NCBI GenBank assembly: GCA_030549495.1
Contig: JAUIRK010000121.1
Location: 434,001-498,000 of the forward strand
Direction of reading: 5' to 3'
Length of the DNA stretch: 64,000 nucleotides
From: Nectonema munidae
Lineage: Eukaryota; Nematomorpha; Nectonematoida; Nectonematidae
Shown: positions 10,700 through 21,729 of the stretch, piece after piece
Layout of the letters: the number at the start of each line of letters is the position of its first letter
Numbering within the stretch: position 1 is the stretch's first letter
The notes under the pieces: model-generated
Seen by the model: the letters and a program-made list of their open reading frames with translations, nothing else
Databases searched by the model: none
Told to the model about the DNA's origin: nothing
Program-made: the position numbers and the translations under genes

Positions 10700-13048
10700 A
10701 AACAAAATCAAAGAATAAATTAGAATTAACTTTAGGTTTATTTAATTATTGAATATAATAATTAAATTAGTATTATATTTGAAATATAATACTTATATAT
10801 ATTGCTAATGCTTTCAAATGGTAAACGTACCATATGCCTAAAGACTGATAGTGGACACTTCTATATAATCAAATATTTTTTGAGTCCCTAACGTTTTAAT
10901 TATAAAGAGATTTGACTGTGCATTTTTAAGATATATTTTGTACTAGGAAGAATACGAGAAGTAGCAATTTGAATAACATTATCATAACCTATCCAAGGCT
11001 AATTTCGAACCATTTTGGACCTTATCAGTTGGATACAGGATGCCATTCACATTTCGTTGAATCGAACTGAGATCAGATCGGACAGCACAATCCGACGCAT
11101 CAATCATTAAGCGACAGCTTTATGTATGATACATTTTCCATATAAAGCGAAATTTTTTGCAAAAGAATGCGTGGGTAATTGTGTTCAAAATAATAACCAG
11201 AGCGAACAAAAGTTAATTTTTTAAAAAGAAGAAAAAGTCATGGTAAACCTAATTTAAAGTATATTTTCTTCGGTTTTTTGGATTACTTTTAGATCAATAA
11301 AGAATTTTTAAAGTCAATAAAAAGTCAAAAATTAAAATATACCTCTTTCAGAGCAAATAAAAGTCAGTGAAGTCAAAAAATATTTTAAAAAGACAAAAAG
11401 TCACTGCAAACAAATTTTAAACTATTTCGAACTACTTTTTTTTTTTAAAAATTTGACTTCATTTTTTTGTTCAAAAAAGTCACTATTTTTAGATTATAAA
11501 ATCAAAAAAATAGGATATTTTTAAGTCAGCCCTGTAATAACTGTAAATATATTCATTGTAGAGTAATTCTTATACTTAAATTGCTACCACTCGCATTCAG
11601 CCTAGTACATCACATATCTTACATCATACAAATAAGGATATCCAATATCCTTTCTGTATTACCATAACATCAAAAAATTGATTGATTGAAAATAAAATAC
11701 CTTGGCAAAAGGAATAATTTGAGAGAACATGTGAGAAAGAATCTGTAATGGACTTAATTTTGGCAATGCCTTTATAGAACTTTGAGGTACAGATCTAATA
11801 ACAAAAAAAAATTGAATGAAAGCCAAACTAAATAACCCTTCGTTTGGAATATTTTAAAGCTAAAAATTCGATATGTGCATTATTTGATTTGATTGATTTA
11901 AAAATTAATCAAAAGCGTTCATTATCTAACATTGGATTCAGAAGTAGTAAATCAAACATTTAGAATATTAAATCAATAATTCTAATTAGGGATGTGATGG
12001 ATATGCGTCCTCAACCGGGGTTGCAGAGGGAGGATATCCGCCTCGGATTACAAGCACCCACAAAAATGCGAAACCGAATCCGATTCCAAATACTTAGAAA
12101 GAACCGACTTCATATACCTGAAAATGTTAAATACTTTAGTCCAACTCTTCCTTCCAACTTCGAGTAAAGAAGAGTGATTCGATAAGCTTATAAAAAGTAA
12201 ACTTACCTTTTTCGTTAGTTAAAATTCTAAAACCTCTAGAATCTTTATTACTTCCGAATTCACCGTTAACTTATTGGAAGACCCTTTTTCAATTATGAAA
12301 ACTTTGCTTTCAACATCATAGCAATCTAATGACCATTGCTCTTTCTAACAAGTGGCGCCTAATGACCAGAATTGTTAAGTCGGAAAAATATTTGGCTACT
12401 CCGACTTCGACTCCACAAAGATATCAATTTATTGTCTATACGCTTTTTATCTAAAACAAAAAAATTTTCCTATCATAAATTGACTTTTGCTCCTTTAAAA
12501 ACTAAATTCAACGTAAAATAAAAAGGTTCATTCTTTAATTTTATTGAATTTTTCAGCCTTATTCTATGAGTTACAAAAATACAAGGCTTGGACAAAAACG
12601 ATAATAATAATTTTTTTCTAAAAAGAGTGTATATGAAGTTATTTTTTAATCTAACATATATGAGTATAACTAATGAAATCGAGTCGACGTCCCAATACTC
12701 CCAGACTACGACTCTGACTTCACAACCATGTTGGAATCTGACTAGATCAAACCAAACGTAAAGCTCAATTTGAGGGTTTAGTAATTCTATTGTCAAAGAG
12801 TCATTTTAAATAACTTAATTTGAAATAATATGGTTTGATAAGAAAAATTCAAAGGTATCAAATTTGATACAGTGTAGTTAAATGAGAAATTAATGTAAAT
12901 TTAGATAATAATCAATTTTACGGCTAATGTTTCCAGCACGCTGAGGTTTAGCCAGTTTTTAGCTCTATGGCAACTAATCTCTCATTATTTTGCGTCTCCA
13001 TTCATCTCTATTTTGCTCGTCCCTTAATTTTGAACGCAGTAAGCAGAA
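10700..13048. other. Intergenic DNA with degraded repeat ends
   Basis: AT-rich. Around 11990-12430 lies a degraded repeat of the GAGTCGG class: it opens with a GGGATGTGATGG-type end, carries a CGGATTCGG motif in both directions, and closes with GACTTCGACTCCAC. Related strings are found near 12680-12760, 15688-16316, 17215-17295 and 20097-20428. An open minus-strand frame at 12473-12796 runs through this repeat and through A/T tracts and is not convincing as a gene. Confidence 0.4.
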
Positions 13049-13192
13049 AAATTTTAGATAGATAGAATAATCTAATTTAATTTTTTAACACATCAATGCC
13101 GAATGTTCGTTTTAACGATGAGAAAAAAACAAAATATGATCATCTCTACGTGCAGAAAGAGAAAAAATCAAAATGTGATCTGCTCTAAATGC
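13049..13192 (+). repeat. Partial duplicate of the microprotein gene 5' end
   Basis: About 105 bp match the 5' leader and first codons at about 5984-6090, including GATAGATAGAA, the leader TCTAATTTAATTTT, the ATG context CACATCAATGCCG and codons for MPNVRFNDE. In this copy a roughly 40-bp part of the coding stretch is repeated (GAGAAAAAA..AAATATGATC followed by GAGAAAAAATCAAAATGTGATC), and the frame stays open for 30 residues before a stop. It lacks the membrane segment, so it is a truncated paralogue or a decayed exon duplicate. Confidence 0.65.
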
Positions 13193-13439
13193 AGAAAAGA
13201 GAATATTAAATAGATAAATGTTTAAATCGTTTATACAAAATTCAATTATTGTAACGTAAAAAAGAGTGCTCTCAACGATGTCATCTTGTTACCTCAAAAA
13301 ACGTAGGATAGAAATGGCAATCGGACTCAGAAATAAAATGTCTGAATCCGACTTCTAAAGTTGGAAAGTAAGTTATATTTCAAAATACCATTCTATTTAA
13401 GGCCTTAAAAAATTATATTTTGTTTCTTAAAGTTTTTTC

Positions 13440-13445
13440 TTTATT
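13440..13445 (-). terminator. Poly(A) signal of the spliced minus-strand gene
   Basis: AATAAA on the minus strand, 61 bases after the stop at 13507, in the position expected for the 3' end of the four-exon gene. Confidence 0.5.
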
Positions 13446-13506
13446 CAACCCTCATCAGTGCATCATTTGTCACATACTCCATCAGATATTTTTCTACAAA
13501 ATGTAG

Positions 13507-13913
13507 TTAAAAGAGTCTGATTTCGTGAAGACGTAATTGATGGGAGTGGGACTTTCCTGCCAACTCTGCAACTTTGGTAGAGAGAATGCGTTGTGGGATG
13601 AAAAAAGAAATTACCTGCGATAATGGTACAACTTCCAGAGTGTTTAGAATATTGTCCGCGATATTCCAGGAAGCGAAGGCGTAATAGAACTTATCTTGGG
13701 AATAAGATGTATTGTGAATGGAGAATTTGATACAAATGAGGACGGATTCATAAATGTCGTTGTCACAATTTTCAACGGATATAACATTGTAATCAAGAAC
13801 AAAGTTTGTGTATGGCTTAATAAGGGAAACGAGAGAGGCGATGTAAACGTCAAGGTCAATGCTATTCACTCGGATGTGCAAAGCACCACTCTGAGCATGT
13901 GAAGGCAATGCAT
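13507..13913 (-). CDS. Last coding exon of a spliced gene, REJ/polycystin-like (exon 4 of at least 4)
   Basis: Exon start is fixed by the acceptor CTTCTTTTATTTACAG just upstream. Its first two bases complete a GAT codon with the G left by exon 3, so phases agree. The 135-codon frame reads ALPSHAQSGALHIRVNSIDL, then NFVLDYNVISVENCDND, KFYYAFASWNIADNILNTLEVV and ends HQLRLHEIRLF. A second possible structure splices at CAG/GTAATT (donor 13614) over a 121-base intron to a short exon at 13493 and stops after three codons. Both end before the AATAAA at 13440-13445. The alternation of beta-strand-like segments and the lone cysteine fit the extracellular REJ region of polycystin-1-like proteins, but the match is weak and the family name is inference. 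Confidence 0.6.
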
Positions 13914-15307
13914 CTGTAAATAAAAGAAGAGTAGAAGAGTTCACCAACCAAAGCTCACCCAAAGTTCTAGAGAATCATCACACTCGCTTATATCCCGATA
14001 AATCACAGGTAGGAATGACAATGTTAATTGATTTTAAAATAAACAAGTTTATATTGTACTACTTATGCTGAGCCAATCCTTAAAGGACACAAATTTTGGA
14101 AATTAATCCTCTGTTTATTCAAAGAAGATGATTTTTATTTCTTCGTACACCGGTGTCACATGGGTCCTCAAAAAGTTAAAAGTACATTCTTAAATGTTTT
14201 TATAATTAATTTCATCATGTACTTGGACTGACTGAACAAACTTCGAGTGTGTGTCTAGTCAGCCTAGTTTGATCTCTTGTAGTGACATGCCTGGTTATAA
14301 TAAATTTATCTTCCCTAAAAAGTAAAAAAAATACAGAAAAGTTTGCAAACTATACACATGATAGATGAATTATTTCTATGCACTAAATGTATAGATTTTA
14401 ATATAAAAAGATAGCTAAAGTTTTACTTTTCATTTAAGCACTTTGAAACTCTCCTTGCTCGATACTCACCTGTCTAACATGCAGACAGTTTGTTAAACCG
14501 AATTTAATAAAAATAATATGTAATAATAAAGTAATATGTAAAATATAATGTAAAGAAATGGGGTAGAAAGAGTGATGAGACGGATCGGAATCGAAAATCG
14601 TAAGAATATTAAGAGGGAAATTTACTGTCCTTTCCGATTCTTTGTGAAGGATAATGGATCTAAAATGTTGAATAAACGTGGCTGATGAGCTTTTAAAATC
14701 TTAGCAAATGCATAATTGATGAACTTAATAATACAAAATATTTAAATAAAAAACAAATTAGCAAAGTTCGCACACTCTAGAAATAAAATATATGAGTACT
14801 TACATTTTTATTTCAAATGTTTAGTTCTATCTACGCCTATATAAAAATAACTCCCAAGTTATACTTAAGCAACAGGAAAGTTAAAAGTATATTATAGAAG
14901 CTTAGAAATATCGTAAAAGTAGAATGGAAAAAGCATTGCAAATAAAGCGGTGTTATCTTCAAAGATAAACACTTGAATCCAAAGATATACGCGTCAAATT
15001 TAAAACAAAATTAGCATTGACTAGTTATGCTTATGGCTGAACCATAAAAATTTTTTATTCCAAATTTAATTTTAAAATCTTAATAATTGTAGTTCTTCTC
15101 CGATAAACTTGCATACTGTTGTATGAATATTAAGTGGACTGAATAAGTCTTTTTTTTTAATTGAACTAAATTATTTGAATCATTCAAATAATTTCATGTA
15201 TCATTATGATAATCAAGTTAATAAATAGGAAAAGATAATAATTAATAATAAATTAATTAAATACGAATTCTCAAAAAATACATTTAAAAAAATTTATTGG
15301 TGCTAAC
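13914..15307 (-). other. Intron 3 of the spliced gene
   Basis: 1394 bases, AT-rich, with GT and AG ends as given for the flanking exons. No terminal repeats or foreign coding remnants are recognised. Confidence 0.5.
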
Positions 15308-15451
15308 CTCTTTGAATGAGTTGAAGAGATTCGTTGTCAAGGGTCGTGACGTAAACATTGAAAGAGCTTATTTCTGAAGTTTGGTTGGGGTTGTCAGAGC
15401 CGTGATTGAATGCGTAAAAAACATCTTTATTACTTGCGCAATAATCAATTC
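15308..15451 (-). CDS. Exon 3 of the same spliced gene
   Basis: 144 bases between the acceptor TTTTTGACATTTATCAG and the donor AGAG/GTTAGC. It enters with two bases that join the A left by exon 2 (giving AGA, Arg) and leaves one base for exon 4. The 47 full codons are open with coding composition, much less AT-rich than the flanking intron: IDYCASNKDVFYAFNHGSDN, then PNQTSEISSFNVYVTTLDNE and SLQLIQR. The pattern (one Cys, an aromatic-rich VFYAF strand, then FNVYVTTLDN) resembles a beta-sandwich segment. No ATG is present, so it was not obvious as a free-standing frame. Confidence 0.65.
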
Positions 15452-15687
15452 CTGATAAATGTCAAAAAGTAAAGGATAAAAATTAAGTTGCAAACATCGA
15501 AACTAAGAAATGAAATATTTAAAAACAGAAAAGAGAGGTAAACTTTCTTCATAATAAATTAAATAAATAAATACACAGCTTTTAACAAGGCCAAATTATA
15601 TCGACAAATTTGTACGATTCATTAAATGAGCTTCAAAACACTAAAGCATACTTAATGACAAATGGAGGACATTAGATAAGATACGAG

Positions 15688-16316
15688 GGCTGTGAAATCG
15701 GAGTAAAAGAAATAGACTCCGGCTCCAGCTAATTTTGCTATTACGACTCAGGCTTCAACTTCTTTTCTAATAAAACTTGGTTTGTATTATAGTCTCACGC
15801 ATACCTTGTAAGAACTATGCTGCACTTTACGTTGTGTGAATTCTATTTTATTGTCATCTGTTTTTTCATATACAACTTTTTATAAAGTTGCAAAAATAGA
15901 AGAATTTATTTCAATTGATAGTATTTGAAAATGATACTAAAAACAAAAACTGCAATTATATTAAATTTTTAGATTCATATTTTTGCAAGTAAAAGGGATA
16001 AAATCAATTCATTTTGCAAGTTAAAAGGTCCCTAGTCAAAATCCTCTTTACCAAAATCTTGGAAAACTAAAATCTCCGCTACCAAAATCCAGGGATTTTG
16101 GCAGAGGTGCTTTTGGTTTTAGGAGATTTTGACTAGATACCAGTTTAAATGTTTTCAAAAATAAAATAGCAATATTTATTTGCCGAGATTAGCAGTAGTG
16201 TGTTTCGTCATTAAAATTTGAGTTGATTCTATCACAAAAGGAATCTACTTAGTTCTTTCGACTGTGACCTCAATAATGTCTTAATTGCCTGTCTACGACT
16301 CCGATTCCGCAAGACT
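15688..16316. repeat. GAGTCGG-class dispersed repeat, likely hAT-related MITE
   Basis: Opens with GAGGGCTGTGAAATCGGAGT and closes with GACTCCGATTCCGCAAGACTG, so the ends are imperfect inverted repeats. Internally it has further GACTCCGGCTCC strings. Similar ends at 20097-20428 argue for a family. I could not see a clear 8-bp target duplication. It lies in intron 2 of the spliced gene and contains the palindromic element at 16027-16141. Confidence 0.45.
16027..16141. mobile_element. Small palindromic MITE
   Basis: Left end GGTCCCTAGTCAAAATCCTC and right end inward GGTATCTAGTCAAAATCTCC form an inverted repeat, and the middle (CAAAATCTTGG / CCAAAATCC / GGATTTTGG) folds further. The end motif recurs at 54202-54222 in a tandem repeat. 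Superfamily unknown. Confidence 0.5.
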
Positions 16317-16630
16317 GTAAAATACGAAGTTACTTTAGAAAAGACATCTTTACTCAACCTTGCGAAAAAAGATTGGCGCTTCTTTTATTGCAAGTATTTC
16401 TTTTTTCTATTCAAGCATTTCCCTAGGCACGAAGCAATTACGGAAAAATAATTATGTAATTGAAAGTTATTTGAAGGTGAAACGTGTTGAATTTTTCATA
16501 GCCACTACTTTAAAAGAACTTTTAGCATAACTAAAGATTTAAATATCTCCTCTGTTTTTGAGATTGCTTTCATAGCGTTATGGATTTTTTAGCAATATCA
16601 ATTAAAGACATTCCAGTCCATTGTTTAAAT

Positions 16631-17100
16631 CAGTGGTTCCCAACCTTTTTTTATCCCGTTCCCCCTTTTCCAGTCACTTTTTTTACCTGTGGACCCCTAC
16701 AACTGAATAGTTTGAGCCAACAAAATTAATCAAAGATTTTTATGCAAAAAATGATTCTAGTCATCTGATTAAATCGTATGCTTATTCATATGAAATCAGA
16801 GAAAGCGTAAAGCCTGACATAAAATGTGAATAAAATTTTTTTCCAATTAAAATATAAATTTTTCAAAAGTATTGTAACTAATAAAAAGGATATATAAACA
16901 TTCAAAATATGAAACTTTAAAAAAGGGAAGAAAATGTTTATTTAAAAAAGCTCTAAATATATATATTTATATTGATTTGGAAAATAGAAGTATATTAAAG
17001 GAGATTCAGCATAAGTAGCTTGAAGTAGAATTTCCATGGACCCCTTGAAATTCTTGCATGGACCCCTAGGGGTCCATGGACCCCCGGTTGGGAACCACTG
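16631..17100. mobile_element. hAT MITE, 470 bp, perfect 8-bp target duplication
   Basis: Terminal inverted repeat CAGTGGTTCCCAACC at both ends, with target duplication GTTTAAAT at 16623-16630 and 17101-17108. The right side carries a second palindrome around GGACCCCTAGGGGTCC. No coding content. It sits in the intron between exons 2 and 3 of the spliced gene. Near-identical termini suggest a fairly recent insertion compared with the other hAT pieces here. Confidence 0.85.
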
Positions 17101-17108
17101 GTTTAAAT

Positions 17109-18835
17109 CTTTATACCCTTTTTAAATTTAAGCACCCGTAAATAACAGCGTTACCGAATTGAATTCAATTTTGTAAGAATACCGACAATGGCCTTAAATA
17201 ATATAAATTTTTAAGTATTTGGAGTCGACGTTGAAATTCGAATTTTTAAGTATATTTGGAATTCGATTTTGGTAAGTACTTGGAGTCTCCAGAACCATGA
17301 TAGCTAAAGACATGTTTCCAATTTTACTTTAAAGAAAAAGCCTGGCACAAAGCATCGAAAATATAATTTATTTACTACACTTTTATCAGTATACGAAGCT
17401 GTTCCTTTAAAGTAAAAGTACTTTCAGTGTTAAATAGGCTCATTTTAAAATTTAAGATCCCTTTCAGCCACAATTGGACAACACTGTCCCATAAAATAAA
17501 AATGGTCTATTAATGTATATAAAAACTCATTGAAAAAAGGACCACACAAAAGTTTGAAAACATATCCAAACTAAAATACGAAATACATAAAGGTCATATG
17601 GTGGAAACGTCTTTTGTGTGTCCTATTCTGACTCTAGATAAATACATAATTAGTTCATCTATATCAGAATTCTCTTAAGGTCCAAAAATATCAGAGAGTG
17701 GATTATGAGATCGGTCATCAATTTTGGAGGGAATGAACCAAAATTGCTATCATTAGGTTCATAGCAAGTAAAATTTTATCCCAATCGTTTTTTAAAACTT
17801 TTAAACAAACAATAAAAAACCCAGCTATAGTTTAAAAAAGTTAAAATATTTATTAGTTAACGCTTTGAGAGCCAGTGTGACAGATTAATTGAAGAAAATC
17901 AATGCCCGAAAGAGTTAACAGAATGTTATTCGTTAATTTCATTGGAATGCTGAAATATTTGATATTTTATTTCATGGGGCATATTTTATAAAATTAGGTC
18001 CTGGAGCAAGAGGCCCTCAAATCAAAGTGCAAGCAATGTCAAAGATACTATTTGAAGACTATTCTGTTTTTTAAGAGCTAACTAAGGGAAATGAATTTCT
18101 AACTATTGATCATAAAACTATTTTGAAAAGTTTTGCAAATAAAAAAGCTGTCTTTTTCTAAAAAAAACTTATATCTGTAAGTGCCTTTCTTTTTGTTAAA
18201 AAATTTGAATTCCATATTATCTATCAAACTTTTCGCATTACATATAATTTATTTTATTGCTTGTTTAAAGACGAGCATACTGCACAAAGTATAAATAAAC
18301 ACAAATTTTACCCTTGTAGAATAGGGGCCCACCATCCATTGTCTGAATGGGCCTCGAAATTAATAAATCCGCTACTGCACCTTTCATAAGTCGTTGTATG
18401 GTGATAAGGATGTGAAATATTGGCAATGCATCATTATTACCACAAAACTTTTGAAAAGAGACAAAAGCAGAATCAAATGTAAAGTCTGTTCAACTCATTT
18501 GTTCCGAAAGAAGGCATATGGGATTGACTAACTTGGTATAAAACTACGGCAACCCGTTGACGATCTTTATTGACAATTGTCCACTTTACAAAAATAAAAT
18601 CGCCTGCGTTTATAAATCATTTTTAATACAAATCTTCTGCTTTACACTAGATATCGTTTGATCTGATCGTTGATCGGTTAAATCAAGAAAGCGCCTGCGT
18701 CTTTACACCCTTTGAGGACCCGAATTTTTAAGACTAGTCGTTTCATTTTTTTTCAATGGAATTTTATATGCTTAAAGCAGCCGATTTTCCTTTCATGGTA
18801 CATTGGTGTCACTTTTTGAATAAAATAAGACATAC
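17109..18835. other. Rest of intron 2, degraded repeats
   Basis: Includes a GAGTCGACG/GGAGTCTCC repeat fragment at about 17215-17295. A less AT-rich patch at 18320-18720 has no open frame or terminal repeats that I can place. Confidence 0.4.
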
Positions 18836-19052
18836 TTTCATCTTTGATTTTGTCAAAGCCGGTGAGTATTTCATTAGAAAAAAGAGTATCACAAAAACCA
18901 ACTCTATTCACTGGAACAGTTATTTGGGCATGTGAGGATACGTCATTCAGGATGTTTACTTTGATGGCATACAGTGAAAAGTTTTCATTTATGATGACGT
19001 AACCAGTAGGAAGAATTTTAATTCTACTTTTCTTTTTTAAATGGGATGCCAG
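18836..19052 (-). CDS. Exon 2 of the same spliced gene
   Basis: 217 bases from the acceptor GAATTTATTTTGCAG to the strong donor GAAA/GTATGT. It starts in phase 0 and leaves one base. Encodes LASHLKKKSRIKILPTGYVI, INENFSLYAIKVNILNDVSS, HAQITVPVNRVGFCDTLFSN and EILTGFDKIKDE. In REJ modules a leucine-rich strand, a Y/L-x-V-x-V strand and a VxVP-xxxxxC segment follow one another; the VNILNDVSSHAQITVP then VNRVGFC order here looks like that. An alternative reading is a different extracellular beta-sandwich protein. Introns on either side are 3.4 and 2.4 kb and carry transposon insertions. Confidence 0.65.
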
Positions 19053-19774
19053 CTGCAAAATAAATTCAAAGTGAACGAGCCAATTGTGTTCGCGGCAAAC
19101 TTTATCTAAACACGCATTTTAGAATACAAAGCTTATGAATTAATTAGACGTATAGAAGTAGGCTCACGTGAACTTTGTTCTTTGCAAACTTTGCAAGAAT
19201 TGATAGAAGGACACGGAAAAATGTTGAGAGAGAAAAAACTTTCAGCATTACTCAACCTTCTAGAAACAAGAAACTGTCAGGAATTCTCATTAACAGATAA
19301 AGCTTCGACAGAAAATACAAAATAGAAACACATGAAGCAAAAATAAACGAAATTAAAAGCATTGTATTTGATTTTCTTGATATAGCATATTTTATTGGCC
19401 TTCATAAGCTTTCTAGTTAAATGAAAATCAAGGCGTCTAAAAAGCCCAACCCTAACCATCATTCAATGTAACTGCATAAAGGAGAAAACACTTAATTTTT
19501 GAAACGATTTTAGGCATGAAGAGCAAGGTTGTCTTTTAGTGTTGAATTAGCAGTTTAGTCAATAATTGCATTCACCACTCAAATAGAAATACTTTATTAG
19601 CATCCAATAATTGAAATTTTTCATCGAGATTTAAAATATCATCACTATTTTTTGGGTCATGCAAAAGGGTGCAATTAATGGCGATTTTTTACGCCAAAGT
19701 TAATAGAAAAAAGTGCTTTAGCCTGTCCCCTATTTTTCATTCTCCTTTTGGAGTGGGGATGACACATGGATTTT

Positions 19775-20017
19775 TAGCGGACCTTGAATAAAACTTTAGG
19801 AAGTCAAAGCTTCAGCAAATATAATAAGTCTGGAAGAAACCAAGAGTGCATATTCCGATGGCAGAACTGCCTCCTAATCTCATACCAAGAAGCGCAAAAT
19901 GTTTTTTTCAACTCCCAAAATAATTTGAGTTTGTCACAGCGTTTTAGACATTTAACTCTTAATTATACCACTCGCCAGCGTACCATTAACGCCTTTATCA
20001 TAACAATTAATCTTTGA
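19775..20017 (+). other. Unassigned plus-strand open frame inside intron 1
   Basis: A TTTTTAG acceptor-like string ends at 19777, then 80 codons stay open: RTLNKTLGSQSFSKYNKSGR, NQECIFRWQNCLLISYQEAQ, NVFFNSQNNLSLSQRFRHLT, ending IITINL. Composition is protein-like and it runs opposite to the surrounding gene. No ATG and no family match. It could be a transposon-borne fragment or an exon of an antisense gene. Confidence 0.25.
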
Positions 20018-20096
20018 ATGGATTTTATGAATTATTTTTCATATAACTAATATAAGAAATGAATAAAGTGATGGAACATTTTTGTCATTTAAATAT

Positions 20097-20428
20097 CAAG
20101 GTTGCAGAGTTAGAGACTTTAATGTGACAAGAGTCGGAGTGGGTAGCAAATGAAATTTAGCAATTGGAGTCGCATTCAGATTTTTAGGTATTAAAAATAT
20201 TTTTTTTAACTATCTTAAATAAAGAAAGAAAAGTTTTGAAAGCATATGGAGAATGGACCTTCTTCATCGAAGTCAGAAAGTGTTGAGTTGGCGTTAAATT
20301 TATCACGTTTTTAGGCATATGTAGTAGTAGGAGTCAAAGTCAGATTTTTTGTACATGGAGTCGCAGTCGAACTTCCATTAGTACTAAGGGTCGGATTGCG
20401 GTATTTTCCCTGCGACTCGGCAACCCTG
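20097..20428. repeat. GAGTCGG-class dispersed repeat, copy 2
   Basis: Opens TCAAGGTTGCAGAGTTAGAG and closes with CTGCGACTCGGCAACCCTG; inverted, the right end reads CAGGGTTGCCGAGTCGCAG. Four GGAGTCG or AAGAGTCGGAG strings lie between. Target duplication not clear. Lies in intron 1 of the spliced gene. Confidence 0.45.
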
Positions 20429-21403
20429 CCAAAAATTCCTACCTTATGTGCCCATGGAAGAAACGTAATTTAATAAGCTTGTAAATAAGTTTTTGAAAAA
20501 GGGTGCACAATTTTAGAAGCTGTGCACTCAAATAAAAGCTCAAATGAACCTTTTTATTTGTTTTTGACAAAGTGTATACTTGATTAAAATTTCATCTGAA
20601 AAAATCTCACTCCAAAACATTCGTGAAGAGTATAAAGTTGTGCAAGTATAAGCCGCCTTCATCTTGAAAAATAAGCATTTCAAAAAAAAGAGTATTAGAA
20701 AATGAATGACACCATTATGAAAAATCGCAATGACTAAAAGTGCTTAGAATTTACTTCTGAAACAGAAAATTTTTACATTTCCAATTTATAGTGTTCAATT
20801 CCTAAAAGCGTTGCAGTTGTGACAGTAATTCAAATGTTATGGGTTACTTTTTATAACAAACAAAGTTGGAAATAATCTTTAGCTTCAAAATAAAAAGTAC
20901 CATTAGATATAAAGGAAGCAATCTCCATTATAATTCATCCACTAACCTTGTTCCAAATATCCAAAAACAATTACGTTATAGGTAGATAAAATGGTGCTGA
21001 GAAGTCATAAGAATAAACTTAAATGTGATAAAAGATATAAAAAGAATGTAACGATAATTTTTCAAAGATCCAAATTGATAATATGTTTACTACTCCCTTA
21101 TCAGCTTTAATTTACGCTAAAATTTAAACCTAGTTCAAAAATCAAGCATACCACGAAAACACCCATTACTACGTTCTCATAACTATTGAAAAAAAGGTTG
21201 CTGATAATTCTAAAAGTTGACCAAAAAACTACTCATTCTCTTAAAAAATTAAATTTTTAAAAAACTTACGATAAGGCACTCAAAACAAGGAAATTTGTCC
21301 TTACACTGTTTAATATTGGCTGGTGAATATTTAAAAAGACAGCCCTGGCATTATTGCACAGTAATTGTATCTTTAAGGTGGACTTCTAAGAGGAAAGGAA
21401 GAA
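20429..21403. other. Intron 1 remainder, AT-rich
   Basis: Nothing recognisable beyond A/T tracts. No extra exon of the spliced gene could be supported here; exons 1 and 2 already join in phase. Confidence 0.45.
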
Positions 21404-21439
21404 TCAAATATATTTGGAATAAAAATTGAAAGAAAATAC

Positions 21440-21605
21440 CAGCGATATCTTTTTTTTGGGATCAAAATTCCATAAACAAAGCGTGCACTGTTGTCTATTT
21501 AGAATAAATAAGTCATCAATCATTCTAATTTCTTCTTCGGAACCATTCAAGAAGGTGTATGAAATAAAGTATAAGCCTTCAAGTGTGAAGCCAATGAAGA
21601 CATGA
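21440..21605 (-). CDS. Exon 1 seen of the same spliced gene (upstream exons missing)
   Basis: 166 bases from the acceptor TTCATTGTATTTTGTTAG to the donor CGCTG/GTATTT. It enters with one base of a split codon, so at least one coding exon lies upstream beyond 21605, and leaves in phase 0, matching exon 2. Encodes HVFIGFTLEGLYFISYTFLN, GSEEEIRMIDDLFILNRQQC, TLCLWNFDPKKKISL. The closely spaced cysteines around LNRQQCTLCLW could be a disulfide pair typical of secreted domains. A Penelope-like element begins about 130 bp upstream on the other strand, so the preceding intron is invaded or the gene is cut. Confidence 0.55.
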
Positions 21606-21729
21606 CTAACAAAATACAATGAAAAAAGTATTAATATATACCTAAATATAATATTCAATTAAAGTATAGTAGTTTAATAAAATCGATTTTATATAATAAA
21701 AAAAAAGTAGAGTGTGTTAAAGGATGCTA

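Noticed and set aside
12473-12796. 107-codon minus-strand open frame
   Set aside because: It passes through a GAGTCG-type repeat and A/T tracts; no domain and no conserved structure.
13494-13614. Short terminal intron in the last exon of the spliced gene
   Set aside because: Not fully rejected: CAG/GTAATT and TTTTGTAG would fit, but reading through is equally open and ends before the same poly(A) signal, so the simpler form was annotated.
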